Assembly (NCBI RefSeq): GCF_025965855.1
Contig: NZ_JAOPWB010000357.1
Location: 1 to 33,178, forward strand
Source of the DNA: Mycobacterium sp.
Lineage (GTDB): Bacteria; Actinomycetota; Actinomycetes; Mycobacteriales; Mycobacteriaceae
Direction: 5' to 3'
Length of the DNA: 33,178 nt
Positions within the stretch are counted from its first letter, which is position 1; each line of letters starts with the position of its first letter. The notes beneath the pieces are model-generated. The model was not told where the DNA came from, did no database searches, and saw nothing but the letters and a program-made list of their open reading frames with translations. This document shows positions 7,587-15,414 of this stretch, piece by piece. A program made the translations under genes and the position numbers.

Positions 7587-7602
7587 AAAAGGCTGGCCTT
7601 TT
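7587..7602. terminator. Short bidirectional hairpin between regulator and bioA
   Basis: AAAAGG-CTGG-CCTTTT forms a compact hairpin 16 bp after the regulator's stop, in the 244-bp space between convergent genes. It has T residues on one side and A residues on the other, so it could serve both directions, but it is weak. The rest of this interval (7603-7815) has no gene I can support. Confidence 0.35.
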
Positions 7603-7815
7603 CCCGCTGCGAGATCAGCTCCCAGGCATGCTTCGCGGCGTGATCCTGGATATTTGTTGGGACATGGGCAAGTTGCGTGCGTATGCCCGGTCTTCCTGAT
7701 GTGGAGATATCGGTCAATGAACTCGTGTGGCACCTCAGCTTGCCGTTCTGGTCGGTTAACGGAGTGCCTTTTCCCACGACCGGCGAGATTTGGGTGCACG
7801 GCGGCAACGTCAGAA

Positions 7816-9138
7816 TCAGTTCCCCCGTTTGGACGCTTGAGCGAGTCCCGCCACCTCAACCATCGCCGATGTGATCTGGGCGATCTCCGTGCCCGAGCAG
7901 GTATAGGGCGGCATCGCGTAGACCAGGTTGCGGAACGGGCGCAGCCACACGCGGTGGTCCAGCGCCGCCGGGGTGGCGACGGCCAGGTCGACCGGCCGGT
8001 CGCATTCGATGACCCCGATGGCGCCGCACACCCGCACATCGGCCACGCCGGGTAGCGCCCGCGCGGGTTCGAGCCCGGCGGCCAGCGCGGCGGCTATCTC
8101 GGTCACCCGCGACCGCCAGTCCTGGCCGAGTAGCAGCTCGACGCTGGCCAGCGACACCGCGCAGGCCAGCGGGTTGGCCATGAACGTGGGCCCGTGCATC
8201 AGCGCGCCGGCCTCGCCGGCGCTGATGGTGTCCGCGATGTCGGCGCTGCACAGCGTCGCGGCCAGGCTGAGGTATCCGCCGGTCAGCGCCTTACCGACGC
8301 ACATGATGTCCGGGCTGACCCCCGCGTGGTCGGCGGCGAAAAGCTCACCGGTGCGCCCGAAGCCGGTCGCGATCTCGTCGAAAATCAGCAGCACGTCGTG
8401 CCGACTGCACATCCCGCGCAGGTCCCGCAGGTAGGCGGGGTCGTGGAAGCGCATCCCGCCCGCCCCCTGCACGACGGGCTCGACGACCACGGCCGCCAGT
8501 TCCGTGGCGTGTTGCTCCAGTTGCGCCTCGAACGCCGCGCTGTAGGCGGCGTCGTACTCGCGCGGCACCTGCGGGGCGAACACCTGCGGGGCCAGCACGT
8601 CGGACCACAGCGAGTGCATACCGCCGTCGGGGTCGCAGATGCTCATCGGGGTGAAGGTGTCGCCGTGGTAGCCGCCCCGCCAGGTCATCAGCCGGTGCTT
8701 GCCGGGCCGGCCACGGCTGCGCCAGTACTGCAGCGCCATCTTGACCGCGACCTCAACCGACACCGAGCCGGAGTCGCTGAAGAACACCGTCTCGAGGCCC
8801 GGCGGCGTGATTGCCACCAGCAGCTGCGCCAGCCGGGCCGCGGGCTCGTGGGTCAGCCCGCCGAACATCACGTGGTTCATCGTGCCCAGCTGCCTGGTCA
8901 GCGCGGCGTCCAGCTCCGGGTGACCGTGCCCGTGGATGGCGGTCCACCAGGAGCTCATCGCGTCGAGCGCCTCGATGGGCTCGCCGTCCCGGATCAGCGT
9001 CAGCCAGGCACCGCGGGCGGCGACGGCCACGACGGGCGCCACCGATTCCCTGCCGATGGTGCTGTAGGGATGCCACAGGTGCGCCGCGTCGATCGCGCTG
9101 ATTTGCCCGGGCGTGAGCCCGGCCCTCGACGCAGGCAT
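7816..9138 (-). CDS. bioA: Adenosylmethionine-8-amino-7-oxononanoate aminotransferase (DAPA synthase)
   Basis: PLP-dependent biotin-pathway enzyme that transfers an amino group from S-adenosylmethionine to KAPA to give DAPA. The 440-residue protein matches my memory of M. tuberculosis BioA closely: LWHPYS(T/S)IGRE near 21-31, [13 protein letters not shown] (62-74), GGYHGD (155-160), the PLP-contacting Asp254 in [14 protein letters not shown], and the Schiff-base Lys283 in [14 protein letters not shown], followed by [16 protein letters not shown] chose ATG 9138; 18 further in-frame codons upstream have no family similarity. In M. tuberculosis bioF1 and bioD follow directly; here the DNA after the stop belongs to an insertion-sequence-bearing island. 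The last residues (ASKRGN) differ from the relatives I remember. Confidence 0.95.
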   Translation of the reverse strand: MPASRAGLTPGQISAIDAAHLWHPYSTIGRESVAPVVAVAARGAWLTLIRDGEPIEALDAMSSWWTAIHGHGHPELDAALTRQLGTMNHVMFGGLTHEPAARLAQLLVAITPPGLETVFFSDSGSVSVEVAVKMALQYWRSRGRPGKHRLMTWRGGYHGDTFTPMSICDPDGGMHSLWSDVLAPQVFAPQVPREYDAAYSAAFEAQLEQHATELAAVVVEPVVQGAGGMRFHDPAYLRDLRGMCSRHDVLLIFDEIATGFGRTGELFAADHAGVSPDIMCVGKALTGGYLSLAATLCSADIADTISAGEAGALMHGPTFMANPLACAVSLASVELLLGQDWRSRVTEIAAALAAGLEPARALPGVADVRVCGAIGVIECDRPVDLAVATPAALDHRVWLRPFRNLVYAMPPYTCSGTEIAQITSAMVEVAGLAQASKRGN

Positions 9139-9200
9139 AGAGACCGAGCGTAGAGCAGCCGGTTCGCACAAATCGCGGCCATCGGGGACCATCTAAGGCC

Positions 9201-9647
9201 ATGGCTTCACCGCACCAGCCCGACGGCACCAACCCGGGTCACCCCATCGCCGCCCCACCGGTGCCCGTGCACCCCGCCCACGGGGCACCCCGGGTGCTTC
9301 GCCTGCGGATAGCGGCCTGGGACGTCATCTGCACCGTCACGCTCCTGGTGCTGCTCCTCATACTCGCTACGGCGACAACCTGGCCGGCGCGGCTCTTTGG
9401 CTTCCTCGCGAAGGTGTGCGAGGGGGACACGTGCGGACCGGTGCCCTTCGGGATCGATTACTACATTCACCCGGTGGTGTGGGGTGGTATCGGTGCGGCG
9501 ATCGCCGCGGCCGGGATCGGCCCGTTCGTTTCCCTCCTAAAGGGCTGGTACATGTCCTTCTGGCCGGTCCTGGCCCTGGCCCTGATCATGGTCAGCTCGT
9601 TGGCCGGCTTTATTCTGACCACCTTCAGCGAACGCTATTGGCTCTGA
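9201..9647 (+). CDS. Small integral membrane protein (Rv1567c-like)
   Basis: A 148-residue protein with a Pro/His-rich cytoplasmic N-terminus (1-32) and three hydrophobic helices: about 39-60 (DVICTVTLLVLLLILATA), 90-112 (VVWGGIGAAIAAAGIGPFV) and 117-140 (SFWPVLALALIMVSSLAGFI). The loop between the first two has two Cys (CEGDTC). Position, orientation and character match the conserved hypothetical membrane gene that sits between bioA and ripD in M. tuberculosis. Function is unknown. It is divergent from bioA across 62 bp that must hold both promoters. The ATG at 9201 is used. Confidence 0.75.
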   Translation: MASPHQPDGTNPGHPIAAPPVPVHPAHGAPRVLRLRIAAWDVICTVTLLVLLLILATATTWPARLFGFLAKVCEGDTCGPVPFGIDYYIHPVVWGGIGAAIAAAGIGPFVSLLKGWYMSFWPVLALALIMVSSLAGFILTTFSERYWL

Positions 9648-10063
9648 GCACTCAGCGCTCGGCGCTCGTCGCCTTCACCGAGATCGACGGCAGCGCGGAA
9701 AAGTGCGAGTGGGGGTCGCGCTAACGTCGATTTCGGCGGCGGTGGAGTCACCTGATCGCGGCCCACCGTTGAGACCCAAATCACAATTGCGCACCCGCAA
9801 TTGGGCCGGCCAGTCACCGTCCGGTCACGTTACGACAAATAATCCCTCGTGGACCTCACCAGGCATTTTCCGTCGGCAACTTCTGTTGTAAAAGTGTCTG
9901 TAGTGACTGGTGTGAATTCAGGCGGCGAGCCGGCTGGGTTCATTTCCAAGCGTCATGCAGCGGCGTTGGGCCCCGACGGGGAGGCACCTCGCCTCCTGCA
10001 ATAGAGGCCGATGCGCGAAGTCACCGCGACGGAGGCCTAGGACCCGAGAAGGTGGGAACCCCA
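9648..10063 (+). promoter_or_regulatory. Long gene-free leader upstream of ripD with GC hairpins
   Basis: A 416-bp interval without a supported gene. Its second half has several possible stems: CCCC-GAC-GGGG at about 9971-9981 overlapping GGAGGC-ACCTC-GCCTCC at 9980-9996, so these two would compete. A GAGAAGG ribosome-site-like stretch lies 11 nt before the ripD ATG. It probably contains the ripD promoter and a structured 5' leader; I find no known riboswitch consensus. Confidence 0.4.
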
Positions 10064-10840
10064 ATGAAACGCATCTATGCTTTCGCGATCGGTTTCGCGA
10101 TGCTGGTGGCCCCGTTGGCCACCGCCAGCATCGCGACCGCCGACCCGGGCACCCGGGCGATGGACTACCAGCAGGCCACCGACATCGTCGTCATGCGCGG
10201 TCTTTCGCAGCGCGGCGTGCCGTTTTCCTGGGCCGGCGGCGGCGTCACCGGCCCCTCCCGGGGCAAGGGCACCGGCGCCATGACCGTCGGTTTCGACGCC
10301 TCGGGCCTGATGCAGTACGCCTACGCCGGCGCGGGGATCAAGCTGCCGCGTTCCTCCGGCGAGCTGTACCGGCTCGGCCAGAAGGTCCTGCCGCAGCAGG
10401 CACGCCGTGGCGACCTGATCTTCTACGGTCCCGAGGGCACCCAGAGCGTCGCGATGTACCTCGGCAACAACCAGATGCTCGAGGTGGGCGACGTCGTCCA
10501 GGTCTCGCCGGTGCGTTCCACCGGCATGACGCCCTACCTGGTCCGGGTTCTCGGAGACCAGCAGACGCCGTTCCAGCAGGCACCGCTGCAGCAGGTGCCC
10601 GCGCAACAGGCGCCACTGCAGCAAGCGCCGGCGCAGCAAGCGCCCACGCAACAGGCACCGCTGCAGCAAGCGCCAGCGCAGCAAGCCCCGACGCAGCAGG
10701 CACCGCTGCAGCAAGCGCCAGCGCAGCAGGCACCGCTGCAGCAAGCGCCGGCCCAACAGGCGCCGGTGCAGCAGCTGCCCCTGCTGCAACAGCCGACGCA
10801 GGCGCCGTTGCAGCAGGCGCCCTACGGCATCACGCGGTAG
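10064..10840 (+). CDS. ripD: RipD-like non-catalytic NlpC/P60 secreted protein
   Basis: Secreted peptidoglycan-associated protein of 258 residues. A signal peptide spans about 1-27 (MKRIYAFAIGFAML... ending ATA/DPG). The NlpC/P60 fold covers about 34-163 with GVPFSWAGGG (51-60), QARRGDLIFYGP and VRVLG. The catalytic Cys of the family ('DCSG') is replaced by Ala79 in FDASGL, and the His position is Ser128 in GTQSVAMYLG, so hydrolysis is not expected. M. tuberculosis RipD carries the same substitutions and is known to bind peptidoglycan without cutting it. The C-terminus from 166 is a QQAP repeat tail. The frame opens four codons earlier at a GTG; ATG 10064 gives the proper signal peptide. Confidence 0.92.
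   Translation: MKRIYAFAIGFAMLVAPLATASIATADPGTRAMDYQQATDIVVMRGLSQRGVPFSWAGGGVTGPSRGKGTGAMTVGFDASGLMQYAYAGAGIKLPRSSGELYRLGQKVLPQQARRGDLIFYGPEGTQSVAMYLGNNQMLEVGDVVQVSPVRSTGMTPYLVRVLGDQQTPFQQAPLQQVPAQQAPLQQAPAQQAPTQQAPLQQAPAQQAPTQQAPLQQAPAQQAPLQQAPAQQAPVQQLPLLQQPTQAPLQQAPYGITR
10559..10822 (+). repeat. In-frame 15-bp tandem repeats encoding the QQAP(L/A/T) tail of RipD
   Basis: About 264 bp of repeating units such as CAGCAAGCGCCAGCG and CAGCAGGCACCGCTG encode a QQAPx pentapeptide array (residues about 166-253). Near-identical 30-45 bp blocks recur at 10600-10760, so copy number probably varies between strains by slippage. Confidence 0.85.
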
Positions 10841-10957
10841 CCCTTCGCGCGGCCGTTTCTCCCCGCCGAACACCCGCCACTTGCTCCCCTGAGCTGCCTC
10901 GCCGGTAGGCCGGCGGTCAGGCGCAGGCGGCGGTTTTCGGTAAGTTGGCGGTTGACC

Positions 10958-13129
10958 ATGCAGAGCCTGTCGCCGCCTCACCCACCGGTTGCTCGTGCCG
11001 CACCGGTGGCTGCGCGGGCGCGCGCGGCCAGGTTCTATCGCTACGACCTCGACGGCCTGCGCGGCATTGCGATCGCGCTCGTCGCCGTGTTCCACATCTG
11101 GTTCGGGCGGGTTTCCGGTGGCGTGGACGTGTTTCTGGCGTTGTCCGGGTTCTTCTTCGGCGGAAAGATCCTGCGCGCCGCGCTCAACTTTGACCTGTCG
11201 CTGTCGCCGGTAGCCGAGGTGATCCGGCTGGTTCGCCGCCTGCTTCCCGCCCTGGTCGTGGTCTTGGCCTGCTGCGGGCTACTGACCGTCCTGGTGCAAC
11301 CGGAAACCCGCTGGGAGACCTTCGCCGACCAGAGCCTGGCGAGTCTCGGCTACTACCAGAACTGGGAGCTGGCCAACACCGCGGCGGACTACCTGCGGGC
11401 GGGTGAGGCCGTCACCCCGCTGCAGCACATCTGGTCCATGTCGGTGCAGGGCCAGTTCTACATCGCCTTCCTGCTGCTGGTGGCCGGGTGCGCGGTCCTG
11501 TTCAGGCGAGCGTTGGGCAGACACCTGCGGACCATGTTCCTGTTGCTGCTCAGCGCGCTGACGGTGGCCTCGTTCGTCTACGCGGTCATCGCCCATCGGG
11601 ATGACCAGGCGATCGCCTACTACGACAGCTTCGCGCGGGCCTGGGAATTGCTGCTGGGCGCGCTCGTCGGCGCCGTCGTGCCGTACATCCGCTGGCCGAC
11701 GTGGCTGCGCACCGCCCTCGCCACCGTCGCGCTGGCGGCGATCGTATCGTGCGGGGCCCTGATCGACGGCGTCAAGGAATTCCCCGGCCCCTGGGCGCTG
11801 GTCCCCGTCGGGGCCACGATGCTGATGATCCTGGCCGGGGCCAACCTGCGGGCCGGCACCGATGACCGTTTGCCGCTGCCGAATCGGGTGCTGGCGGCGG
11901 GACCGCTGGTGGCGCTGGGCGCCATGGCCTACTCGCTGTACCTGTGGCACTGGCCGCTGCTCATCTTCTGGCTGTCCTACAGCGGTCACCGGCGCGCCGG
12001 CTTCGTCGACGGCGCGGCGGTGCTGCTCGTCTCCGGGGCGCTGGCCTACCTGACCACCCGGCTCGTCGAGGACCCGCTGCGCTACCGGACATCCGCCGGC
12101 GCAGCATCCCCCGCGCCCGTCCCGGCGGTCCCCTCGGCCGGCCGGTGGCTGCGCCTGCGCAGGCCGACGATGGCGCTCGGATCGATGGTGGTGCTGCTCG
12201 GCGTCACGCTGACCGCGACGTCGTTCACCTGGCGTCAGCACGTCACGGTGCTGCGCGCCGCGGGCAAGGAGCTCAGCGTCCTCAACCCGCAGGACTATCC
12301 CGGCGCGCGCGCCCTCACCGAACACGCGCGGGTGCCGGCGCTGCCGATGCGGCCCAGCGTCCTGGAGGTCAAGGACGACGTGCCGACCTCGACCCGGGAC
12401 GGCTGCATCAGCGACTTCGTCAACCCCGCGCTGGTCAACTGCACTTACGGCGACGTCGCGGCCACCCGCAGCATCGCCCTGGCCGGCGGGTCGCACGCGG
12501 AGCATTGGCTGCCCGCGCTGGACCTGCTCGGCCGCGCCCACCACTTCAAGGTGGTGACGTACCTCAAGATGGGCTGCCCGTTGTCCACCGAGGAAGTCCC
12601 GCTGATCATGGGCAACAACGCCCCGTATATGCAGTGCCGCGAGTGGGTGCAACGGACGATGACCAAGCTGGTCGCCGACCGTCCCGACTACGTGTTCACG
12701 ACGACGACCCGGCCGTGGAACGTCAAGACCGGCGACGTGATGCCGGCAACCTACATCGGCATCTGGCAAACGTTGTCCGACAACAACATTCCCATCCTCG
12801 GCATGCGGGACACCCCGTGGCTGGTCAAGAATGGCAAACCGTTCGACCCCGCGGATTGCCTGGCCAAGAAGGGCGGCAGCCCGGAGTCGTGCGTGGTCAA
12901 GCGCTCCGACGTGCTGTCCGATCGCAATCAGACCCTCGACTTCGTCACACAGTTCCCGTTGCTCAAGGTTCTCGACATGTCGGACGCGATCTGCCGCGCC
13001 GACGTCTGCCGCCCCGTCGAAGGAAACGTGCTGATCTACCACGGCGCGCACCACCTGTCGCCCACCTATGTGCGGACCATGACCAATGAGCTGGGCCGCC
13101 AGATCGGGGCCGGCACCGGTTGGTGGTGA
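10958..13129 (+). CDS. Membrane acyltransferase, AT3 domain fused to SGNH domain (Rv1565c-like)
   Basis: A 723-residue protein of the OafA/YrhL kind, which O-acylates cell-envelope glycans or lipids. The N-terminal half is a ten-helix acyltransferase-3 domain opening with YDLDGLRGIAIALVAVFHIW, containing the R-x10-H signature, and closing with AYSLYLWHWPLLIFW and TRLVEDPLRYR. After a linker helix (about residues 402-425) an extracytoplasmic SGNH-like domain follows: IALAGGSHAEHWLPAL carries the nucleophile Ser block and YHGAHHLSPTYVRTM the terminal His block. ATG 10958 is preferred over a TTG two codons upstream. Position between ripD and treX matches M. tuberculosis. The acyl donor and acceptor are not known from sequence. 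Confidence 0.88.
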   Translation: MQSLSPPHPPVARAAPVAARARAARFYRYDLDGLRGIAIALVAVFHIWFGRVSGGVDVFLALSGFFFGGKILRAALNFDLSLSPVAEVIRLVRRLLPALVVVLACCGLLTVLVQPETRWETFADQSLASLGYYQNWELANTAADYLRAGEAVTPLQHIWSMSVQGQFYIAFLLLVAGCAVLFRRALGRHLRTMFLLLLSALTVASFVYAVIAHRDDQAIAYYDSFARAWELLLGALVGAVVPYIRWPTWLRTALATVALAAIVSCGALIDGVKEFPGPWALVPVGATMLMILAGANLRAGTDDRLPLPNRVLAAGPLVALGAMAYSLYLWHWPLLIFWLSYSGHRRAGFVDGAAVLLVSGALAYLTTRLVEDPLRYRTSAGAASPAPVPAVPSAGRWLRLRRPTMALGSMVVLLGVTLTATSFTWRQHVTVLRAAGKELSVLNPQDYPGARALTEHARVPALPMRPSVLEVKDDVPTSTRDGCISDFVNPALVNCTYGDVAATRSIALAGGSHAEHWLPALDLLGRAHHFKVVTYLKMGCPLSTEEVPLIMGNNAPYMQCREWVQRTMTKLVADRPDYVFTTTTRPWNVKTGDVMPATYIGIWQTLSDNNIPILGMRDTPWLVKNGKPFDPADCLAKKGGSPESCVVKRSDVLSDRNQTLDFVTQFPLLKVLDMSDAICRADVCRPVEGNVLIYHGAHHLSPTYVRTMTNELGRQIGAGTGWW

Positions 13130-13164
13130 ACAGGCCGCCACGGCCGGCGCGCGGATAAGGTCAA

Positions 13165-15411
13165 ATGATGCCGACAAACAATCCAGACGCTGCAGCGGGC
13201 CGGCAAACCGGCCCGGGGACTGGCACTGCCGCGCACGATGCCGGCAGGACCCAGCCCAGACTGGCCACCGTTTGGCCGGGCTACCCCTATCCGCTCGGCG
13301 CCTCCTATGACGGCGCGGGCACCAACTTTTCGCTGTTCTCCGAGATCGCCGAGAAGGTCGACTTGTGTCTGATCGACGACGACCGCACCGAGTCGCGGAT
13401 CCCCCTGGATGAGGTCGACGGATTCGTCTGGCATGCCTATGTGCCGAACATCGTCCCGGGTCAGCGCTACGGATTTCGCATCCACGGCCCCTGGGATCCG
13501 GCGGCCGGCCACCGGTGTGACCCCAGCAAGCTGCTGTTGGACCCCTACGGCAAGGCCTTCCACGGCGATTTCGACTTCGGCCAGGCGCTGTTCTCCTATG
13601 ACCTCAACGCCACTATGGGAGGGGCCCCGGACACCGACGGGGCCGACCCCGGGACCCCGCCCATGGTGGACTCGCTGGGGCACACCATGACCAGCGTGGT
13701 GAGCAACCCGTTCTTCGACTGGGGGTCCGACCGGGCGCCGCTCACCCCGTACCACGAGACTGTCATCTACGAGGCCCATGTCAAGGGCATGACGAAGACC
13801 CATCCCGGTGTCCCCGAGGAACTTCGGGGCACCTATGCCGGGCTGGCCCACCCGGTGGTCATCGATCACCTCAAGTCGCTCGGCGTCACCGCCATCGAAC
13901 TCATGCCCGTTCACCAATTCATGCACGACTCGCGCCTGCTGGATTTGGGGCTGCGAAATTACTGGGGCTACAACACCTTTGGCTTTTTCGCCCCGCACAA
14001 CCAGTACGCGGCCAACCCCGAGTCCAGCGTCGGCGAATTCAAATCCATGGTGCGCAGCTTTCATGAGGCCGGCATCGAGGTCATCCTCGACGTGGTGTAC
14101 AACCACACCGCCGAGGGCAACCACCTCGGTCCGACGATCAATTTCCGCGGCATCGACAACGCCGCCTACTACCGGCTCGTCGACACGGACCTGCGGTTGT
14201 ACAAGGACTACACCGGCACCGGCAACAGCCTCAACCCCCGCCACCCGCACGTGCTGCAGCTGATCATGGACTCGCTGCGCTACTGGGTGCTCGAGATGCA
14301 CGTCGACGGGTTCCGCTTCGATCTGGCCGCCACGCTGGCGCGCGAGCTGCACGACGTCGACCGATTGAGCGCGTTTTTCGACCTGGTGCAGCAGGATCCG
14401 GTGGTCAGCCAGGTCAAATTGATCGCCGAGCCGTGGGACGTCGGCGAGGGCGGCTACCAGGTCGGAAATTTCCCGGGTTTGTGGACCGAGTGGAACGGGA
14501 AGTATCGCGATACTGTGCGCGACTACTGGCGGGGGGAACCCGCGACCCTGGGCGAGTTCGCTTCCCGGCTGACCGGATCGTCGGACCTGTATGAGGCGAC
14601 CGGCCGACGCCCCAGCGCCAGCATCAACTTCGTCACCGCCCACGATGGGTTCACCCTCAGCGACCTGGTCTCCTACAACGACAAACACAACACGGCCAAC
14701 GGCGAAGACAACCGCGACGGGGAAAGCCACAACCGGTCATGGAACTGCGGCGTCGAAGGCCCCACCGACGACCCCGACATCATGGAGCTGCGCTCCCGCC
14801 AAATGCGTAACTTCTGGGCCACACTGATGCTCAGCCAGGGCACGCCGATGATCGCGCACGGCGACGAGATCGGGCGCACTCAGAACGGCAACAACAACGC
14901 CTACTGCCAGGACTCCGAATTGTCCTGGATGGACTGGTCATTGGTCGACAAGAATTCGGATCTGCTGGCATTCGCACGCAGGGTGACCACCTTGCGCAAA
15001 AACCATCCGGCGTTTCGCCGGCGCAGGTTCTTCGAGGGTGAGCCGATCCGGACCGGCGACGAGGTCCGCGATATCGCCTGGCTGAACCCAAGTAGCCGGG
15101 AGATGACGCATGAGGATTGGGGCGAAAGCATTCACAAGTGTGTGGCGGTGTTTCTCAACGGCGACGCCATCGACGCACCGAACGCCCGCGGCGAGCGGGT
15201 GGTCGACGACTCATTCCTGTTGTGCTTCAACGCCGGCGAAGAACCGGTGGAGTTCGTGATGCCGAACGGCGACTACGCCCAGCAGTGGACGGTGGAGCTG
15301 GACACCAACCAACCGGCGGGTATCAAAGAAGGACGCGACCAGGTGGTGAACGCCGAAGAGAAGGTCTCGCTGCCCTCACGTTCGCTGCTGGTACTTCGTA
15401 AGACCTTGTGA
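13165..15411 (+). CDS. treX: Glycogen debranching enzyme TreX
   Basis: GH13 debranching enzyme hydrolysing alpha-1,6 branches of glycogen or alpha-glucan to release linear chains for TreY. The 748-residue protein has an N-terminal CBM48-type domain (WPGYPYPLGASYDGAGTNFS, about 36-55) and the (beta/alpha)8 barrel with EVILDVVYNHTAEG, the nucleophile Asp386 in DGFRFDLAATLA, the acid/base Glu422 in LIAEPWDVG, and His493-Asp494 in VTAHDGFTL. An AAGG ribosome site lies just before ATG 13165. The first about 33 residues are Thr/Gly-rich and variable. It is first in the treXYZ operon, with only 3 bp to treY. Confidence 0.95.
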   Translation: MMPTNNPDAAAGRQTGPGTGTAAHDAGRTQPRLATVWPGYPYPLGASYDGAGTNFSLFSEIAEKVDLCLIDDDRTESRIPLDEVDGFVWHAYVPNIVPGQRYGFRIHGPWDPAAGHRCDPSKLLLDPYGKAFHGDFDFGQALFSYDLNATMGGAPDTDGADPGTPPMVDSLGHTMTSVVSNPFFDWGSDRAPLTPYHETVIYEAHVKGMTKTHPGVPEELRGTYAGLAHPVVIDHLKSLGVTAIELMPVHQFMHDSRLLDLGLRNYWGYNTFGFFAPHNQYAANPESSVGEFKSMVRSFHEAGIEVILDVVYNHTAEGNHLGPTINFRGIDNAAYYRLVDTDLRLYKDYTGTGNSLNPRHPHVLQLIMDSLRYWVLEMHVDGFRFDLAATLARELHDVDRLSAFFDLVQQDPVVSQVKLIAEPWDVGEGGYQVGNFPGLWTEWNGKYRDTVRDYWRGEPATLGEFASRLTGSSDLYEATGRRPSASINFVTAHDGFTLSDLVSYNDKHNTANGEDNRDGESHNRSWNCGVEGPTDDPDIMELRSRQMRNFWATLMLSQGTPMIAHGDEIGRTQNGNNNAYCQDSELSWMDWSLVDKNSDLLAFARRVTTLRKNHPAFRRRRFFEGEPIRTGDEVRDIAWLNPSSREMTHEDWGESIHKCVAVFLNGDAIDAPNARGERVVDDSFLLCFNAGEEPVEFVMPNGDYAQQWTVELDTNQPAGIKEGRDQVVNAEEKVSLPSRSLLVLRKTL

Positions 15412-15414
15412 CGC

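Noticed and set aside
7568..7807. 79-codon minus-strand frame (and a 65-codon plus-strand frame at 7677-7874) between the regulator and bioA
   Set aside because: Neither has a ribosome site or recognisable family; the plus one overlaps bioA. They may be gene remnants, but this cannot be supported.
9900..10063. Possible c-di-AMP (ydaO-type) riboswitch before ripD, as found before some actinobacterial cell-wall hydrolase genes
   Set aside because: The conserved core I associate with that riboswitch is not visible; only generic GC hairpins are.
10559..10822. Regular repeats that could suggest a CRISPR array
   Set aside because: The 15-bp units are contiguous, in frame and encode the QQAP tail of RipD; there are no unique spacers.
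11279..14730. Very long minus-strand open frames opposite the acyltransferase and treX (632 and 554 codons)
   Set aside because: They lie antisense to well-supported genes, and their composition (Arg/Gly/Val/His-rich, no motifs) is that expected from the complement of GC-rich codons.
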